Assembly: GCA_964371615.1 (NCBI GenBank)
Contig: CAYJMS010000003.1
Location: forward strand, 1-64,000
Direction: 5' to 3'
Source of the DNA: SpSt-333 sp964371615
GTDB taxonomy: Bacteria > Bacteroidota > Ignavibacteria > UBA10030 > UBA8401
DNA: 64,000 nucleotides
A program made the translations under genes and the position numbers. Positions 14,122 through 23,485 of this stretch are shown here, in pieces. The notes beneath the pieces are model-generated. The model did not search any database, was not told where the DNA came from, and was given only the letters and a program-made list of their open reading frames with translations. The first letter of the stretch is position 1; the number at the start of each line of letters is the position of its first letter.

Positions 14122-14790
14122 ATGGCGATAAGGATTCTTGTCGTTGATGACGACAGCTTTATCCGGTCGTTCCTGATGAAACGATTGACCGCGAATAATT
14201 ACGAGGTACTTCTCGCGGAAAACGGCGAAGAGGGCCTTGCACTGGCAAGAGCGCAGCATCCCCATTTGATCATTTCGGACTGGATGATGCCGAAAATGGA
14301 CGGCGTTGAATTCTGCAAACTGGCGAAGAACGACGACGAACTGAAGTACACCTATTTCATTCTTCTGACGGCGCGCGACACGGCCGAAGACAAGATCGCC
14401 GGGATGGAACACGGCGCCGACGATTTCATGACCAAGCCGTTCAACGACAAGGAATTGCTCGCGCGGATCAACGTCGGACTCCGCATCACCGCACTGCAGC
14501 AGGAACTTTCCCGTTTCCAGCATACCAAAGCGATCACGGAACTGGCGGTAACGATCGGACACGAGATCAACAATCCTCTCGGCATCATGATGCTGACGCT
14601 GCAGGTGATGAAAAAGAAAATCGGCACGCCGCGCGAAAGCGAGTTGGCGGCGGATATCGACAGCATTATGCTCAACGGCAACCGGGTCGCCGATATCGTT
14701 AAACGGCTCTGTTCTCTGGATGAGCTGCAGTTCAAACCGTATTTGAAGAACTCCGATCTCCAAATGCTCGACCTTACGGGCAAACCGTAA
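14122..14790 (+). CDS. response regulator receiver fused to HisKA, no ATPase domain
   Basis: This 222-residue protein has a complete REC domain (acidic D9-D11, phosphoacceptor D53 in ISDWMMPKMDG, T83, K105). It is followed by a helical HisKA-type dimerisation/phosphotransfer segment with the H-box IGHEINNPLG (His147) and an NGNRVADIVKRL second helix. The HATPase_c domain that should follow is absent, and the protein ends about 75 residues after the His. It could be a phosphotransfer protein or dimeric response regulator relying on another kinase, or a truncated hybrid kinase. It is directly coupled to rqcH. Confidence 0.85.
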   Translation: MAIRILVVDDDSFIRSFLMKRLTANNYEVLLAENGEEGLALARAQHPHLIISDWMMPKMDGVEFCKLAKNDDELKYTYFILLTARDTAEDKIAGMEHGADDFMTKPFNDKELLARINVGLRITALQQELSRFQHTKAITELAVTIGHEINNPLGIMMLTLQVMKKKIGTPRESELAADIDSIMLNGNRVADIVKRLCSLDELQFKPYLKNSDLQMLDLTGKP

Positions 14791-14805
14791 ATAGCGATCC
14801 ACTCC

Positions 14806-15945
14806 ATGCATATGTCCGTTTCCCGTTCGATGAGATTTTCCGTACTGCGAATTATTGCACTCTTGTGTATTTATTATTCCGCTGTGCCGGCATTGCTCAA
14901 CGCACAGGAGAAGTTCTATTTTTATAAAGGACGACCGTACGGCTCCGAATCGATGATCAATCCCGGATCCCTGCTGATCAACGCAGGATTCGACATCCTG
15001 CAATCGGCAACACACTCCCGCGTTCTTTCCACCATCCACGTCAGCGACGGCGTCACCAATGTGTGGCGAAACCTCAAAGACCCCTTCACGCAGATCGACA
15101 AATTCGGGTGGGGACGGTTTTTCGGTCAGGAGATCTTTCCGACCAGTCTGCAGCTGGAGAAAGCACAGTGGTTTCCCAATTACACGCTCCATTTTCTCGG
15201 CGGCGGAATGGATGCGCGGATGATGTACGAGTGGTATGTGTATCATGATTTCCAGTATCCCACACTGATGGCGGGAGTGACCGTCGCGGCGTACCATTTG
15301 TTGAACGAAGCGGTTGAACATTACTCGTTCGACGGCCCCAATGTCGATCCGATCGCGGATATTTATTTTTTTAATCTGACCGGAGCGCTGTTCTTCACTT
15401 CCGATGCAGTGTCGGAATTCTTCAGCGAAACAATGAACATGACCGCCTGGCCGGGACAGCCGGCGTGGAATCCGACGTATAACACGCTGGAAAATAACGG
15501 ACAATACTACATCATGAAATACAAACTGCCGTGGTGGGAACGGACAAGTTTGTTTTATCATTTCGGCGACAACGGCATGCTGGGACTTTCCTACCGGCAT
15601 ACTAAGGAAGAAAGCATCACTATGAGCGGCGGATTTGCGACGCGTGAACTACGGACGGTGGATGTAACGAACGGCGCACGCACGGTCACCGTGTCGCTCG
15701 GATGGATTGCGGGGCTGTTCTACGACCGGAACAATTCCGTATTAGCGTCGCTGATGGCATCGAACCGGGTCAATGAAAAAGTACGATTGAATATTTATCC
15801 CGGGCTTTTCCGTTTACTGAACATCACTCCCGGGTTTTTCGCCAGCATCGGCCGGGGAGACCATTTCATCGCCGGTATTACGTTCCAATTTCTGCCGCTC
15901 GGCCTGGCGTATCGCAGCAATACGCCACCGGCGCCGGCGTTGTGA
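14806..15945 (+). CDS. secreted/outer-membrane protein, possibly DUF3943-like
   Basis: The 379-residue protein has a signal peptide ending near ALLNAQEK (about 34). The centre contains AAYHLLNEAVEHYSFDG and DPIADIYFFNLTGALFF, resembling DUF3943-type outer-membrane proteins. The C-terminal third shows barrel-like strands (GMLGLSYRHT, VTVSLGWIAGLFYD, FIAGITFQFLPLGLAY). The function is unknown. Starts at codons 1, 3 or 9 are all possible. It lies 15 bases after the REC-HisKA gene, probably in the same transcript. Confidence 0.65.
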   Translation: MHMSVSRSMRFSVLRIIALLCIYYSAVPALLNAQEKFYFYKGRPYGSESMINPGSLLINAGFDILQSATHSRVLSTIHVSDGVTNVWRNLKDPFTQIDKFGWGRFFGQEIFPTSLQLEKAQWFPNYTLHFLGGGMDARMMYEWYVYHDFQYPTLMAGVTVAAYHLLNEAVEHYSFDGPNVDPIADIYFFNLTGALFFTSDAVSEFFSETMNMTAWPGQPAWNPTYNTLENNGQYYIMKYKLPWWERTSLFYHFGDNGMLGLSYRHTKEESITMSGGFATRELRTVDVTNGARTVTVSLGWIAGLFYDRNNSVLASLMASNRVNEKVRLNIYPGLFRLLNITPGFFASIGRGDHFIAGITFQFLPLGLAYRSNTPPAPAL

Positions 15946-16008
15946 TAACAACGGGTTCCGTCTTTTTCACTTTCCATTCTCACTAATGCTTCTTAACTTT
16001 TTATCATT

Positions 16009-16782
16009 ATGAAAACGCTCAAGAATACTATAGTCTTTATTACCGGCGCCTCATCCGGTATCGGAAAAGCGACTGCCGAAAAATTTGCCGAACTCGGCGC
16101 ACACCTGCTTCTCTGCGCGCGCCGCGAAGACCGTCTGCGGGATATCTCGACGGCACTGACCAAAAAATATTCCGCAAAAGTCCATTCCTTCCAGCTCGAT
16201 GTCCGGAATCAATCCGGCGTGGAGCGCGCCATCGCCGCGCTTCCGGAAAAATGGAAAAAGATCGACATTCTGGTAAACAATGCGGGTCTCTCCCGCGGAC
16301 TCGATCCCATTCAGTCCGGATCCGTTGCCGATTGGGATGAGATGATCGATACCAATGTAAAAGGTCTATTATACATTACCCGTGCCGTGCTGCCGGGAAT
16401 GATCGACCGGAACGCCGGACACATTATCAATCTTGGTTCAACAGCCGGTCGCTGGGTGTATCCGAAGGGGAATGTGTACAATGCGTCGAAGTTTGCCGTC
16501 CGCGCTCTGAACGAAGGGATGAAAATGGATCTGCTCGGCACGCCGATCCGTGTCACGACGGTCGATCCGGGACTGGTGGAAACGGAATTCAGCATCGTCC
16601 GCTTTCACGGCGATGCGGAAAGAGCCTCCGGCGTGTATAAAGGAATGACGCCGCTCTCCCCCGCAGATATCGCCGATGCCATCGTTTGGTCGGCAACCCG
16701 GCCGGTGCATGTGAATATCAGTGAGATCGTGTTGATGCCGACCGATCAATCCTCACCGACCATGGTCCACCGAACTCAATAA
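16009..16782 (+). CDS. short-chain dehydrogenase/reductase (YdfG-like serine/3-hydroxy acid dehydrogenase type)
   Basis: This 257-residue classical SDR has the cofactor motif TGASSGIG (12-19), an ARR segment after strand two that favours NADP(H), NNAG (about 91-94), and a catalytic set Ser (LGSTAG), Tyr and Lys (YNASK, about 157-161). The overall sequence pattern is like YdfG (3-hydroxy acid dehydrogenase), but the substrate is inferred only. The DUF885 gene follows after 15 bases. Confidence 0.88.
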   Translation: MKTLKNTIVFITGASSGIGKATAEKFAELGAHLLLCARREDRLRDISTALTKKYSAKVHSFQLDVRNQSGVERAIAALPEKWKKIDILVNNAGLSRGLDPIQSGSVADWDEMIDTNVKGLLYITRAVLPGMIDRNAGHIINLGSTAGRWVYPKGNVYNASKFAVRALNEGMKMDLLGTPIRVTTVDPGLVETEFSIVRFHGDAERASGVYKGMTPLSPADIADAIVWSATRPVHVNISEIVLMPTDQSSPTMVHRTQ

Positions 16783-16797
16783 TAATCCGGAGAATAC

Positions 16798-18105
16798 ATG
16801 AGATTCATGATCCTTGCTGTCGTTGTTATGAGCGTTGTGTCCCTTTCTTCCGCGCAAAAGCAGAGAAAGCATTACACCGTTTCGCTGAACGAGATCGCCG
16901 AGCAGTATGTTAAGCTGGTGCTGGATATCGGCCGGCTCGACGCGGATTTTGTCGATGCATACTACGGGCCGCCGGAGTGGATGGAGGATTCAAAAAAGAT
17001 GGAGTACCGTCCCACCGCATTGCGCGACCGTGCCGAAGCGCTGCTGTCTCGTTTAAAACGGGTGCGGGTCCCCTCAAAGGACAAATCGCTGACGCAGCGA
17101 AAAAATTATCTCACAAAGCAGCTCACCGCCGTCCGTGCACGGACCGATATGTTGAACGGAACCCTCTTCACGTTCGACGAGGAGGCGAAAAAATTGTACG
17201 ATGGTACTCCGCCGAAATACGCCGAAGCGCATTTCAAAAAGACAGTGAGCGAGTTGAGTGCGCTGCTCCCACCGGGGAGCGGATCGGTGCAGGAACGGTA
17301 TGAAGCGTTCCGGAAGGAGTTCGTTATTCCCGTCGATCGACTGGATACCGTTTTTACCGCTGCGATTCGTGAATGCCGGGAGAAAACGAAGAAACATATT
17401 AATCTTCCGGAGAATGAAAACTTTGTGGTGGAATATGTGACCGACAAGGCGTGGAGCGGGTATAACTGGTATAAAGGGAATGCCTACAGCGTTATTCAGG
17501 TGAACACCGACTTTCCAATCTTTATCGACCGAGCGGTGGACCTTGCCGCACATGAAGGATATCCGGGACATCACGTCTATAACGTGCTGCTCGAAACGGA
17601 ATTGATGAAAAAGAAGGGATGGATCGAATTTTCCGTTTATCCTCTCTTCAGTCCCCAATCGCTGATTGCCGAAGGGAGTGCAAACTACGGAATCGAAATC
17701 GCCTTCACGAAAGCGGAGCGGATGCAGTTTGAAAAAGAAGTGCTCTTTCCGTTGGCCGGGCTCGATCCGGCAAAAACGGAACAGTATTATGCGGTCCAGG
17801 CGATCGTCTCGCGGCTGGCATACGCCGGCAACGAAGCGGCACGGCTGTATCTGAACGGCACGATATCCAAAGAGAAGGCAATCGATTGGTTGGTCGCCTA
17901 CGGATTATTCGAACCTGCCCGTGCGGAACAGCGATTACGATTTATCGAAAAGTACCGGAGCTACGTGATCAATTACAACTACGGTCAGGATCTGGTGAAA
18001 TCGTATGTCGAGAAGAAAGCGGGAAAGAAATCGACGCCGGAAAAACGGTGGAATGTCTTTACGGAACTCCTATCCTCCCCGACAATGCCGGGTAGTTTGA
18101 AATAA
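16798..18105 (+). CDS. DUF885-family putative zinc metallopeptidase, secreted
   Basis: The 435-residue protein has a short signal peptide (about 1-19, SLSSAQKQ). The DUF885 metal-site pattern AAHEGYPGHHVYN (about 247-259) and a downstream SLIAEGSANYGIE (about 288-300) supply the likely His/His/Glu zinc ligands. Family members are usually longer (about 550-600), so this is a compact version. The substrate is unknown; it may be a periplasmic peptidase. A strong hairpin terminator follows nine bases after the stop. Confidence 0.82.
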   Translation: MRFMILAVVVMSVVSLSSAQKQRKHYTVSLNEIAEQYVKLVLDIGRLDADFVDAYYGPPEWMEDSKKMEYRPTALRDRAEALLSRLKRVRVPSKDKSLTQRKNYLTKQLTAVRARTDMLNGTLFTFDEEAKKLYDGTPPKYAEAHFKKTVSELSALLPPGSGSVQERYEAFRKEFVIPVDRLDTVFTAAIRECREKTKKHINLPENENFVVEYVTDKAWSGYNWYKGNAYSVIQVNTDFPIFIDRAVDLAAHEGYPGHHVYNVLLETELMKKKGWIEFSVYPLFSPQSLIAEGSANYGIEIAFTKAERMQFEKEVLFPLAGLDPAKTEQYYAVQAIVSRLAYAGNEAARLYLNGTISKEKAIDWLVAYGLFEPARAEQRLRFIEKYRSYVINYNYGQDLVKSYVEKKAGKKSTPEKRWNVFTELLSSPTMPGSLK

Positions 18106-18113
18106 ATATCGAC

Positions 18114-18146
18114 AAACTTGACAAGTCTCGAAGACTTGTCAAGTTT
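18114..18146 (+). terminator. rho-independent terminator
   Basis: A perfect 15-bp stem AAACTTGACAAGTCT / AGACTTGTCAAGTTT with a 3-base loop (CGA) is followed by GCTTCTTTTTT. It ends the SDR-DUF885 transcript. Confidence 0.85.
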
Positions 18147-18202
18147 GCTTCTTTTTTGTACTCTGCACTAGCTTCTCTCACCTGCAATTGATATATTCCG
18201 GA

Positions 18203-19192
18203 ATGAAGTCCATTCCATTTACAACCAATCCCTTTCTCTTTTTCAATCAGGACTGCATTTCCGGCTGCGAGGAGAATATTCCCGACAACTCCGTCGATCT
18301 CATTGTTACCGATCCCCCGTACGGCATTGCCGGCGACACGCTCCATAAGCATTATCACCGCAACGAGCGGCATGTCATCGGCGGGTACGTGGAGGTGCCG
18401 CAGAGCGAGTATGCGCAATTCAGCGTTGATTGGATTACACAGGCGGAGAGAATCCTCCGGCCCGGCGGTTCATTGTACATTATTTCCGGTTATACCAATC
18501 TCGCGCATATTCTCAACGCACTCAATAGTACGACGCTGAAAACGGTGAATCATCTCATTTGGAAATACAATTTCGGCGTGTACACAAAAAAGAAATACAT
18601 CTCCTCCCATTATCACATTCTGTACTGCGTGAAGAAGGGAAAGCCGACGACGTTCAATACCTACTGCCGGTTCGGTGCGAGAGAGAAAGACGTGAAGAAC
18701 GGTTCGCTCAATTACCTCGACCGCGAAGATGTCTGGACGATCAGCCGTGAATACAAGCACGGCAGGAAAAAAAACAAGAACGAACTTCCGTCCGCCCTGT
18801 TGACGAAGATCATCCAATACAGCAGCAACGAAGGAGAAATTGTTTGCGATTTGTTTCTCGGTAGTTTTTCCGCCGCAAAAATCGCCATCGGGCTGAACAG
18901 AAAGGCCGTCGGATTTGAAATCAACCGGCGATCGTTCGTACATAACATGAAATCAGTCCAGACAATCATACCGGGATCTTTGCTACCACAACTCCGTCAA
19001 CCCGATACCGCCATATATTCCAATCAGAGAAAACCGTGGACGGAGAGTGAAAAAAAATCACTGTTTAAACGCTATACATCGCTTCGTTCTGCCAGCCGCA
19101 CAAAAAAAGAAACGCTGATGCTTCTCTCCGACGAATTCGGGCGGGGATATTTTGCACTTCTCAACGTTATTCACACAATGAAAAATAAATAA
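18203..19192 (+). CDS. DNA methyltransferase (N4/N6, DPPY-type), orphan
   Basis: The protein has 329 residues from ATG 18203 (a TTG at 18188 would add five). Catalytic motif IV DPPYG (about 37-41) precedes the SAM-binding motif DLFLGSFSAAKIAIG (about 214-228), the beta-class order, as in N4-cytosine or N6-adenine methyltransferases. The C-terminal about 80 residues (KPWTESEKKSLFKRY...) resemble a small Myb/SANT-like helical domain that could read DNA. No restriction endonuclease gene is adjacent, so it is probably an orphan regulatory methyltransferase or a fragment of a system elsewhere. The recognition site is unknown. Confidence 0.88.
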   Translation: MKSIPFTTNPFLFFNQDCISGCEENIPDNSVDLIVTDPPYGIAGDTLHKHYHRNERHVIGGYVEVPQSEYAQFSVDWITQAERILRPGGSLYIISGYTNLAHILNALNSTTLKTVNHLIWKYNFGVYTKKKYISSHYHILYCVKKGKPTTFNTYCRFGAREKDVKNGSLNYLDREDVWTISREYKHGRKKNKNELPSALLTKIIQYSSNEGEIVCDLFLGSFSAAKIAIGLNRKAVGFEINRRSFVHNMKSVQTIIPGSLLPQLRQPDTAIYSNQRKPWTESEKKSLFKRYTSLRSASRTKKETLMLLSDEFGRGYFALLNVIHTMKNK

Positions 19193-19362
19193 TCGGATGA
19201 ATCGCTCTTGTTTAAGAGGGATTTAATCATTTCCTCCTTGCTTCATCATCATTCTCCGCGTACTTTGAAACAGAAATAATTCACTACAAGACTTGGGGTC
19301 ACCCGCTTTTCATTCACTCTGCCGCAGATTGCATCGCGGAGAAGAACAATTGCGAGGTTCCC

Positions 19363-20667
19363 ATGAACGATCGATCTCTCCATCCCGAATCCCTCATGAT
19401 GTCGTACGGGTACAATCCCGAATGGTCCGAGGGTGCCGTCAAATGCCCGATTTTCCAAACATCCACATTCGTATTTAAATCCGCCGAACAGGGCAAAGCA
19501 TTTTTTGAAGTGGCGTACGGCAAGCGCGAACAGCGACCGAACGAAAAACTCGGCCTCATCTACAGCCGATTGAACAATCCCGATCTGGAAATACTCGAGA
19601 ACCGGTTGACGTTGTGGGACGATGCGGAAGATTGTGCGGTATTCGAAAGCGGTATGTCCGCCATCTCCACCGTGTTACTGGAATATCTAAAACCGGGAGA
19701 CCTGTTAATTTACAGCTCACCCTTGTACGGCGGATCGGAACATTTCATTCAACATATCTTGACAAAGTTTGGCATTCATATTCTCCGATTCAAAGCGGGC
19801 CGGTCACGAAAAGAGATCGAGCAAATTATACTGGAGAGCGGACATGCCGATCGGTTAAAAATGATATATATGGAAACGCCGGCCAATCCGACTAACGATC
19901 TGATTGATATTTCCTGCTGCCGCGAAATCGCCGACCGTTTTTCATCCATCGATCATCGCGTGATGGTCGCCGTGGACAACACATACTTCGGTCCGCTCTG
20001 GCAGCACCCGCTGAAACACGGCGCCGACATCGTTATCTATTCCGCCACTAAGTATATCGGCGGACACAGCGACGTCATCGCCGGCGCAGTTTTGGGCTCT
20101 TCGGGTACGATCAAGCGCATCAAAGCACTCCGCACTTTTTTAGGAAACATGGCGGGACCGTGGACCGGATGGCTGCTGCTGCGGAGTCTGGAAACGTTGA
20201 AGCCGCGAATGGAAACGCAGGCGCGCAACGCCAGACATGTGGCGGAGTTCCTGGCCAAACACCCGAAAGTCGAACGGGTCAACTACCTTGGCTTCTTGGA
20301 TGAGAGCAAACCGGAACAATATGCGATCTTTAAGAGACAATGCCTCTCCGGCGGCGCCATGCTGTCGTTTGACATCAAAGGTGCCGAAAAAGAAGCGTTT
20401 ACTTTCCTGAATCATTTACGGCTCATTAAACTCGCCGTCAGCCTTGGAAGCACCGAAAGTTTGGCGCAGCATCCCGCGACCATGACGCACTGCGATCTCG
20501 ACGAAGCGGAACGGCTCGAACTTCACATTACCGAACAGATGGTTCGCATCTCCATCGGCGTGGAACATCACGAAGATATCATCAACGATATCTCGCAGGC
20601 ACTGGATCACGTCGTGATCGAAAAAGACCATTACGACATAACATCCGAGGAGCTGGAAGCAGTCTAG
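19363..20667 (+). CDS. PLP-dependent Cys/Met metabolism enzyme (cystathionine gamma-synthase / methionine gamma-lyase family)
   Basis: The 434-residue protein has the family layout: SRLNNPDLEILENRL (PLP-phosphate site region), FESGMSAISTVLLEYLKPGD, AVDNTYFGPLWQHPLKHGADIVIYSATKYIGGHSDVIAGA with the Schiff-base Lys near 230, and SLGSTESLAQHPATMTH in the C-terminal domain. These enzymes catalyse gamma-replacement or gamma-elimination on sulfur amino acids. No neighbouring sulfur genes help to choose the reaction. Between its stop and the next gene, CCCCG/CGGGG arms flank a 37-base loop (20691-20739), possibly a weak terminator. Confidence 0.87.
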   Translation: MNDRSLHPESLMMSYGYNPEWSEGAVKCPIFQTSTFVFKSAEQGKAFFEVAYGKREQRPNEKLGLIYSRLNNPDLEILENRLTLWDDAEDCAVFESGMSAISTVLLEYLKPGDLLIYSSPLYGGSEHFIQHILTKFGIHILRFKAGRSRKEIEQIILESGHADRLKMIYMETPANPTNDLIDISCCREIADRFSSIDHRVMVAVDNTYFGPLWQHPLKHGADIVIYSATKYIGGHSDVIAGAVLGSSGTIKRIKALRTFLGNMAGPWTGWLLLRSLETLKPRMETQARNARHVAEFLAKHPKVERVNYLGFLDESKPEQYAIFKRQCLSGGAMLSFDIKGAEKEAFTFLNHLRLIKLAVSLGSTESLAQHPATMTHCDLDEAERLELHITEQMVRISIGVEHHEDIINDISQALDHVVIEKDHYDITSEELEAV

Positions 20668-20783
20668 AGCAAAGCGGCATTTTCTTCAGATCCCCGAGTG
20701 TCAACCGATCCTGCGAGACGGTAGGCGCCGGGGATTTCTTATTTATTGCACCACATCGTTCGCAGCACATTCTGAGGCGTACC

Positions 20784-22064
20784 ATGAAACGGTTCTTATT
20801 GATAATGTTGATTTTCACTCTCCTGTTTCTGCCGCATTGCGTGAAGGAAAAGGATAATCCCGTCAATCCCGACAACGGAAATAACAATAATAACGGCGGA
20901 GGCGATAATAATTTTTCTGAGGTTGTGATCAAAGGAAGGATCACCGGCCTGAAGAAAACAGGCGACAGTCTTTCCCTTGCCGATGCAAAGAAAGTGCTGG
21001 TCTACAGTCAGTTTTACTACACCTTGACGGAGATCTCTTCGGATACGTTCTCGGTTCCGGCAAATTTCGGCACCGGCGTTGCCCTCATCTTTTTAACTGG
21101 CGACAATCGGTACATCGGCCATCTCTCATCCCGCGGATTAAACATGCTGCCGCTCGGCAATCTGGTCAACGGCGAACACAGTACGATCGATCTCTCGACG
21201 CTGACTCTTGTCGGCAATACGGTAATCCCTTCCCGCGATCCGTTCGGCAACGACATCGTCATCACCGAGCAGGAATTGCAGACGCTGAAGAGTGTCGACG
21301 GATATTTCGAATCGATCGCAAAAAATCTGGATGCAGATAACGACGGAATTCCCGACGTTCTCTCTAACAAGCAACTGCTTCTCGCAACGCAATTCAATCT
21401 CTTTGGCGGACATTGGGGACATAACGATACGCTTCCGACGGTAATGGACACATCGCACTATTATGCGAATTACGGACTGGAAGTCGGCGGTGGATCCGCG
21501 TTGTCATTTTACGCGGCGAATATCGTCCTATCGGGACCTCTGCAGGATCCGCAGAACGATATTATTTTATGGGGATTTATGAAGGCGCCGGCATGCGGCG
21601 GCGGAAGGGCGTTTATTGCCAGTTTTGCTCGTCTGGAAAATGCGCCGCCCGGTGCGCCGTGGGGAACGTCGTTCCTTCCGTTCAGAAAAGGAACGTACAG
21701 TCTGACGCTCGACTGGGACAATGTCCATACGCTGGAGTATACTTGTCTGGAATTGAAAGAGAATCTTATTCATGTCATTCCGACGCTGCATACGGACAGC
21801 CTCGGACGCCTCACATCGATCACCTTTGAATACAAACTTCCGAATGGTGCAGCAGTCAATCCGGCGAGCATACTATCGAGCGTCATGATACAATTATCCA
21901 GCCGGTATACGCAGTTTTTGACGCTGCGGATGAATGACGCGAACGGAAAGCCGTACTTCTCCGAACTGGTGTTCGATGTTCCGGTGGACATTTCGACGCT
22001 GGAAAGCATTCTGATCGGGTATGACGATTACATCGGGAACCATTACGGCATAGGATGGAAGTAG
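20784..22064 (+). CDS. lipoprotein with calcium-type DxDxDG motif (LruC-like)
   Basis: The 426-residue lipoprotein has a lipobox (LFLPHC, Cys about 19), then the linker EKDNPVNPDNGNNNNNGGGDNN. A DADNDGIPDV motif (about residues 183-192) looks like a thrombospondin-type-3 calcium loop. The second half (about 220-426) shows a beta-sandwich-like pattern reminiscent of LruC/DUF4842 domains. A role in surface or cell-envelope structures is plausible but unproven. It is a single gene with a strong terminator downstream. Confidence 0.7.
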   Translation: MKRFLLIMLIFTLLFLPHCVKEKDNPVNPDNGNNNNNGGGDNNFSEVVIKGRITGLKKTGDSLSLADAKKVLVYSQFYYTLTEISSDTFSVPANFGTGVALIFLTGDNRYIGHLSSRGLNMLPLGNLVNGEHSTIDLSTLTLVGNTVIPSRDPFGNDIVITEQELQTLKSVDGYFESIAKNLDADNDGIPDVLSNKQLLLATQFNLFGGHWGHNDTLPTVMDTSHYYANYGLEVGGGSALSFYAANIVLSGPLQDPQNDIILWGFMKAPACGGGRAFIASFARLENAPPGAPWGTSFLPFRKGTYSLTLDWDNVHTLEYTCLELKENLIHVIPTLHTDSLGRLTSITFEYKLPNGAAVNPASILSSVMIQLSSRYTQFLTLRMNDANGKPYFSELVFDVPVDISTLESILIGYDDYIGNHYGIGWK

Positions 22065-22144
22065 CGGTATATTTTTACTGTTCAAGAAGTATTTCACGTC
22101 GATTTGCCATGAAATAATTTTGAGCGTGTCACATTATTTTATCC

Positions 22145-22181
22145 AAAGCCATCCGATTGTGGTCACCAATCGGATGGCTTT
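22145..22181. terminator. bidirectional terminator between convergent genes
   Basis: A perfect 15-bp stem AAAGCCATCCGATTG / CAATCGGATGGCTTT with a 7-base loop is followed by TAATTTTTTTTC on the plus strand. It serves the lipoprotein gene (plus), and the stop codon of the minus-strand dehydrogenase gene lies at its edge. Confidence 0.85.
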
Positions 22182-23460
22182 AATTTTTTTTCGGAATGGC
22201 GTGTTCCGCTTTCAATTTCTCTTCGAGTGAAACAATGATGATACATTCTGTGATATCATCCGATCCGATATATAAATTTCCCCGCGTATCGGTTTCCAAA
22301 CCGACCGGCCTACCCCACGCCGCTTTCGCGACGGAATCGGCGAGAAATCCCCGCGCAAAATCTGCGACAGAATTGGCAACCGTATCCCGCGCGCTGTCGA
22401 AATCAATATAGACGACCTTGAATCCCGTTGCGTAGGTTCTGTTCCACGAACCGCGGTATGCGGTAAACAGTCCGTTGCGGAACTGCGGCGGAAATGACGG
22501 ATTGGAGAATTCGATCGCCATCGGAGCGCTGTGCGCCTGCACCAAAACGGCAGGCTGAATCATCGATTGTACATTTGCGCTGTCCTTTGTCGTCAACGGT
22601 AGCAGCGAGCTGTATCCTCCCGGCTTTGAAAAATCGACCCAGATGCCGTCGCCGTAGGCGTAGGGATATCCGTAAAATCCTCCGTCGCGCACAATGTCGA
22701 TCCACTCCGGCGGAATGTCGTCTCCCTGCCAGTCGAATCCGTTATTGTTTGCCCAGAGTTTCCCGTTATGCATCGTCATGCCGATCGCATTGCGGCAGCC
22801 GGTGGCATAGATGCGGCGTCCCGTGCCGTCGTCGTTCCACTCTTCGATAATTGCGCGGGATTCCTCGCGGCAGGCATTGCAGAGCGAACCGATGGAGAGA
22901 TACATTTTCTTCTTTACCGGATCGAAAACAATCGTACGTGTATCGTGCCCGCCGCCCCCCTGCTGACCTCCTTCCACCATCGTCACGAATGTGGATTTCG
23001 TTTCGTAAATTCCGTCGCCGTTCGTATCGATGCATTTCGTTACTTTTGTTTCTTCGGCAACAAACATTGCGCCGTTGTAGAATTTCACATCATGCGATTT
23101 GCGGAATCCCGTCGCGGCAACAATCATCGTATCCGCAACGCCGTCCCTGTTTCTGTCCGGCAGGGCGATAATCTGTCCGAGCGATTTATCCGCAACGTGC
23201 AGCACGCTATCGGGACTCCACGCGAAGAAGCGCGGCTTCGATAATCCGCCGACGTGAAAAATTTTTGCGCTGTATCCCGGCGGCACGGAGAGAGACAAAT
23301 TATCGGCGATCTTCCCTTTATACTTTTCCGGAACGATCACTCTTCCGGATTGCAACGCGAGATCGCCGACGGGAGTCATCCGTACCGATGGCGTCTGCTG
23401 TGCCGAACAGTTGACGGAGATCAGCGCAAAAACGATAAATAATGAAGAATATTTATTCAT
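22180..23460 (-). CDS. secreted PQQ-dependent sugar dehydrogenase-like beta-propeller
   Basis: The protein has 426 residues from ATG 23460, chosen because of AGGAG just upstream and because it then begins with the signal peptide MNKYSSLFIVFALISVNCSA. It shows repeated NGD/NRDGV and DTNGDGIYETK loops, GHDTRTIVFDP, YLSIGSLCNAC, GCRNAIGMTMHNGKLWANNNG and a final NLYIGSDD, the pattern of soluble glucose/sorbosone dehydrogenase (GSDH) propellers. It should oxidise an aldose or similar sugar in the periplasm using PQQ. A NACRE insertion (two Cys) may bind a cofactor or form a disulfide. It sits 25 bases after an upstream secreted-protein gene. Confidence 0.82.
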   Translation of the reverse strand: MNKYSSLFIVFALISVNCSAQQTPSVRMTPVGDLALQSGRVIVPEKYKGKIADNLSLSVPPGYSAKIFHVGGLSKPRFFAWSPDSVLHVADKSLGQIIALPDRNRDGVADTMIVAATGFRKSHDVKFYNGAMFVAEETKVTKCIDTNGDGIYETKSTFVTMVEGGQQGGGGHDTRTIVFDPVKKKMYLSIGSLCNACREESRAIIEEWNDDGTGRRIYATGCRNAIGMTMHNGKLWANNNGFDWQGDDIPPEWIDIVRDGGFYGYPYAYGDGIWVDFSKPGGYSSLLPLTTKDSANVQSMIQPAVLVQAHSAPMAIEFSNPSFPPQFRNGLFTAYRGSWNRTYATGFKVVYIDFDSARDTVANSVADFARGFLADSVAKAAWGRPVGLETDTRGNLYIGSDDITECIIIVSLEEKLKAEHAIPKKN

Positions 23461-23485
23461 CACACTCCTGTTGTTGAATGTCGAA

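Noticed and set aside
14101..15600. Open frame of 499 codons on the minus strand
   Set aside because: It runs antisense to the REC-HisKA gene and the following secreted-protein gene, both with clear domains or signal peptides. Its composition (His/Arg-rich) is typical of a shadow frame.
20668..20783. Riboswitch (SAM or cobalamin type) in the leader of the lipoprotein gene downstream of the Cys/Met enzyme
   Set aside because: Only one long-range pairing (CCCCG/CGGGG) is visible and none of the conserved riboswitch core motifs.
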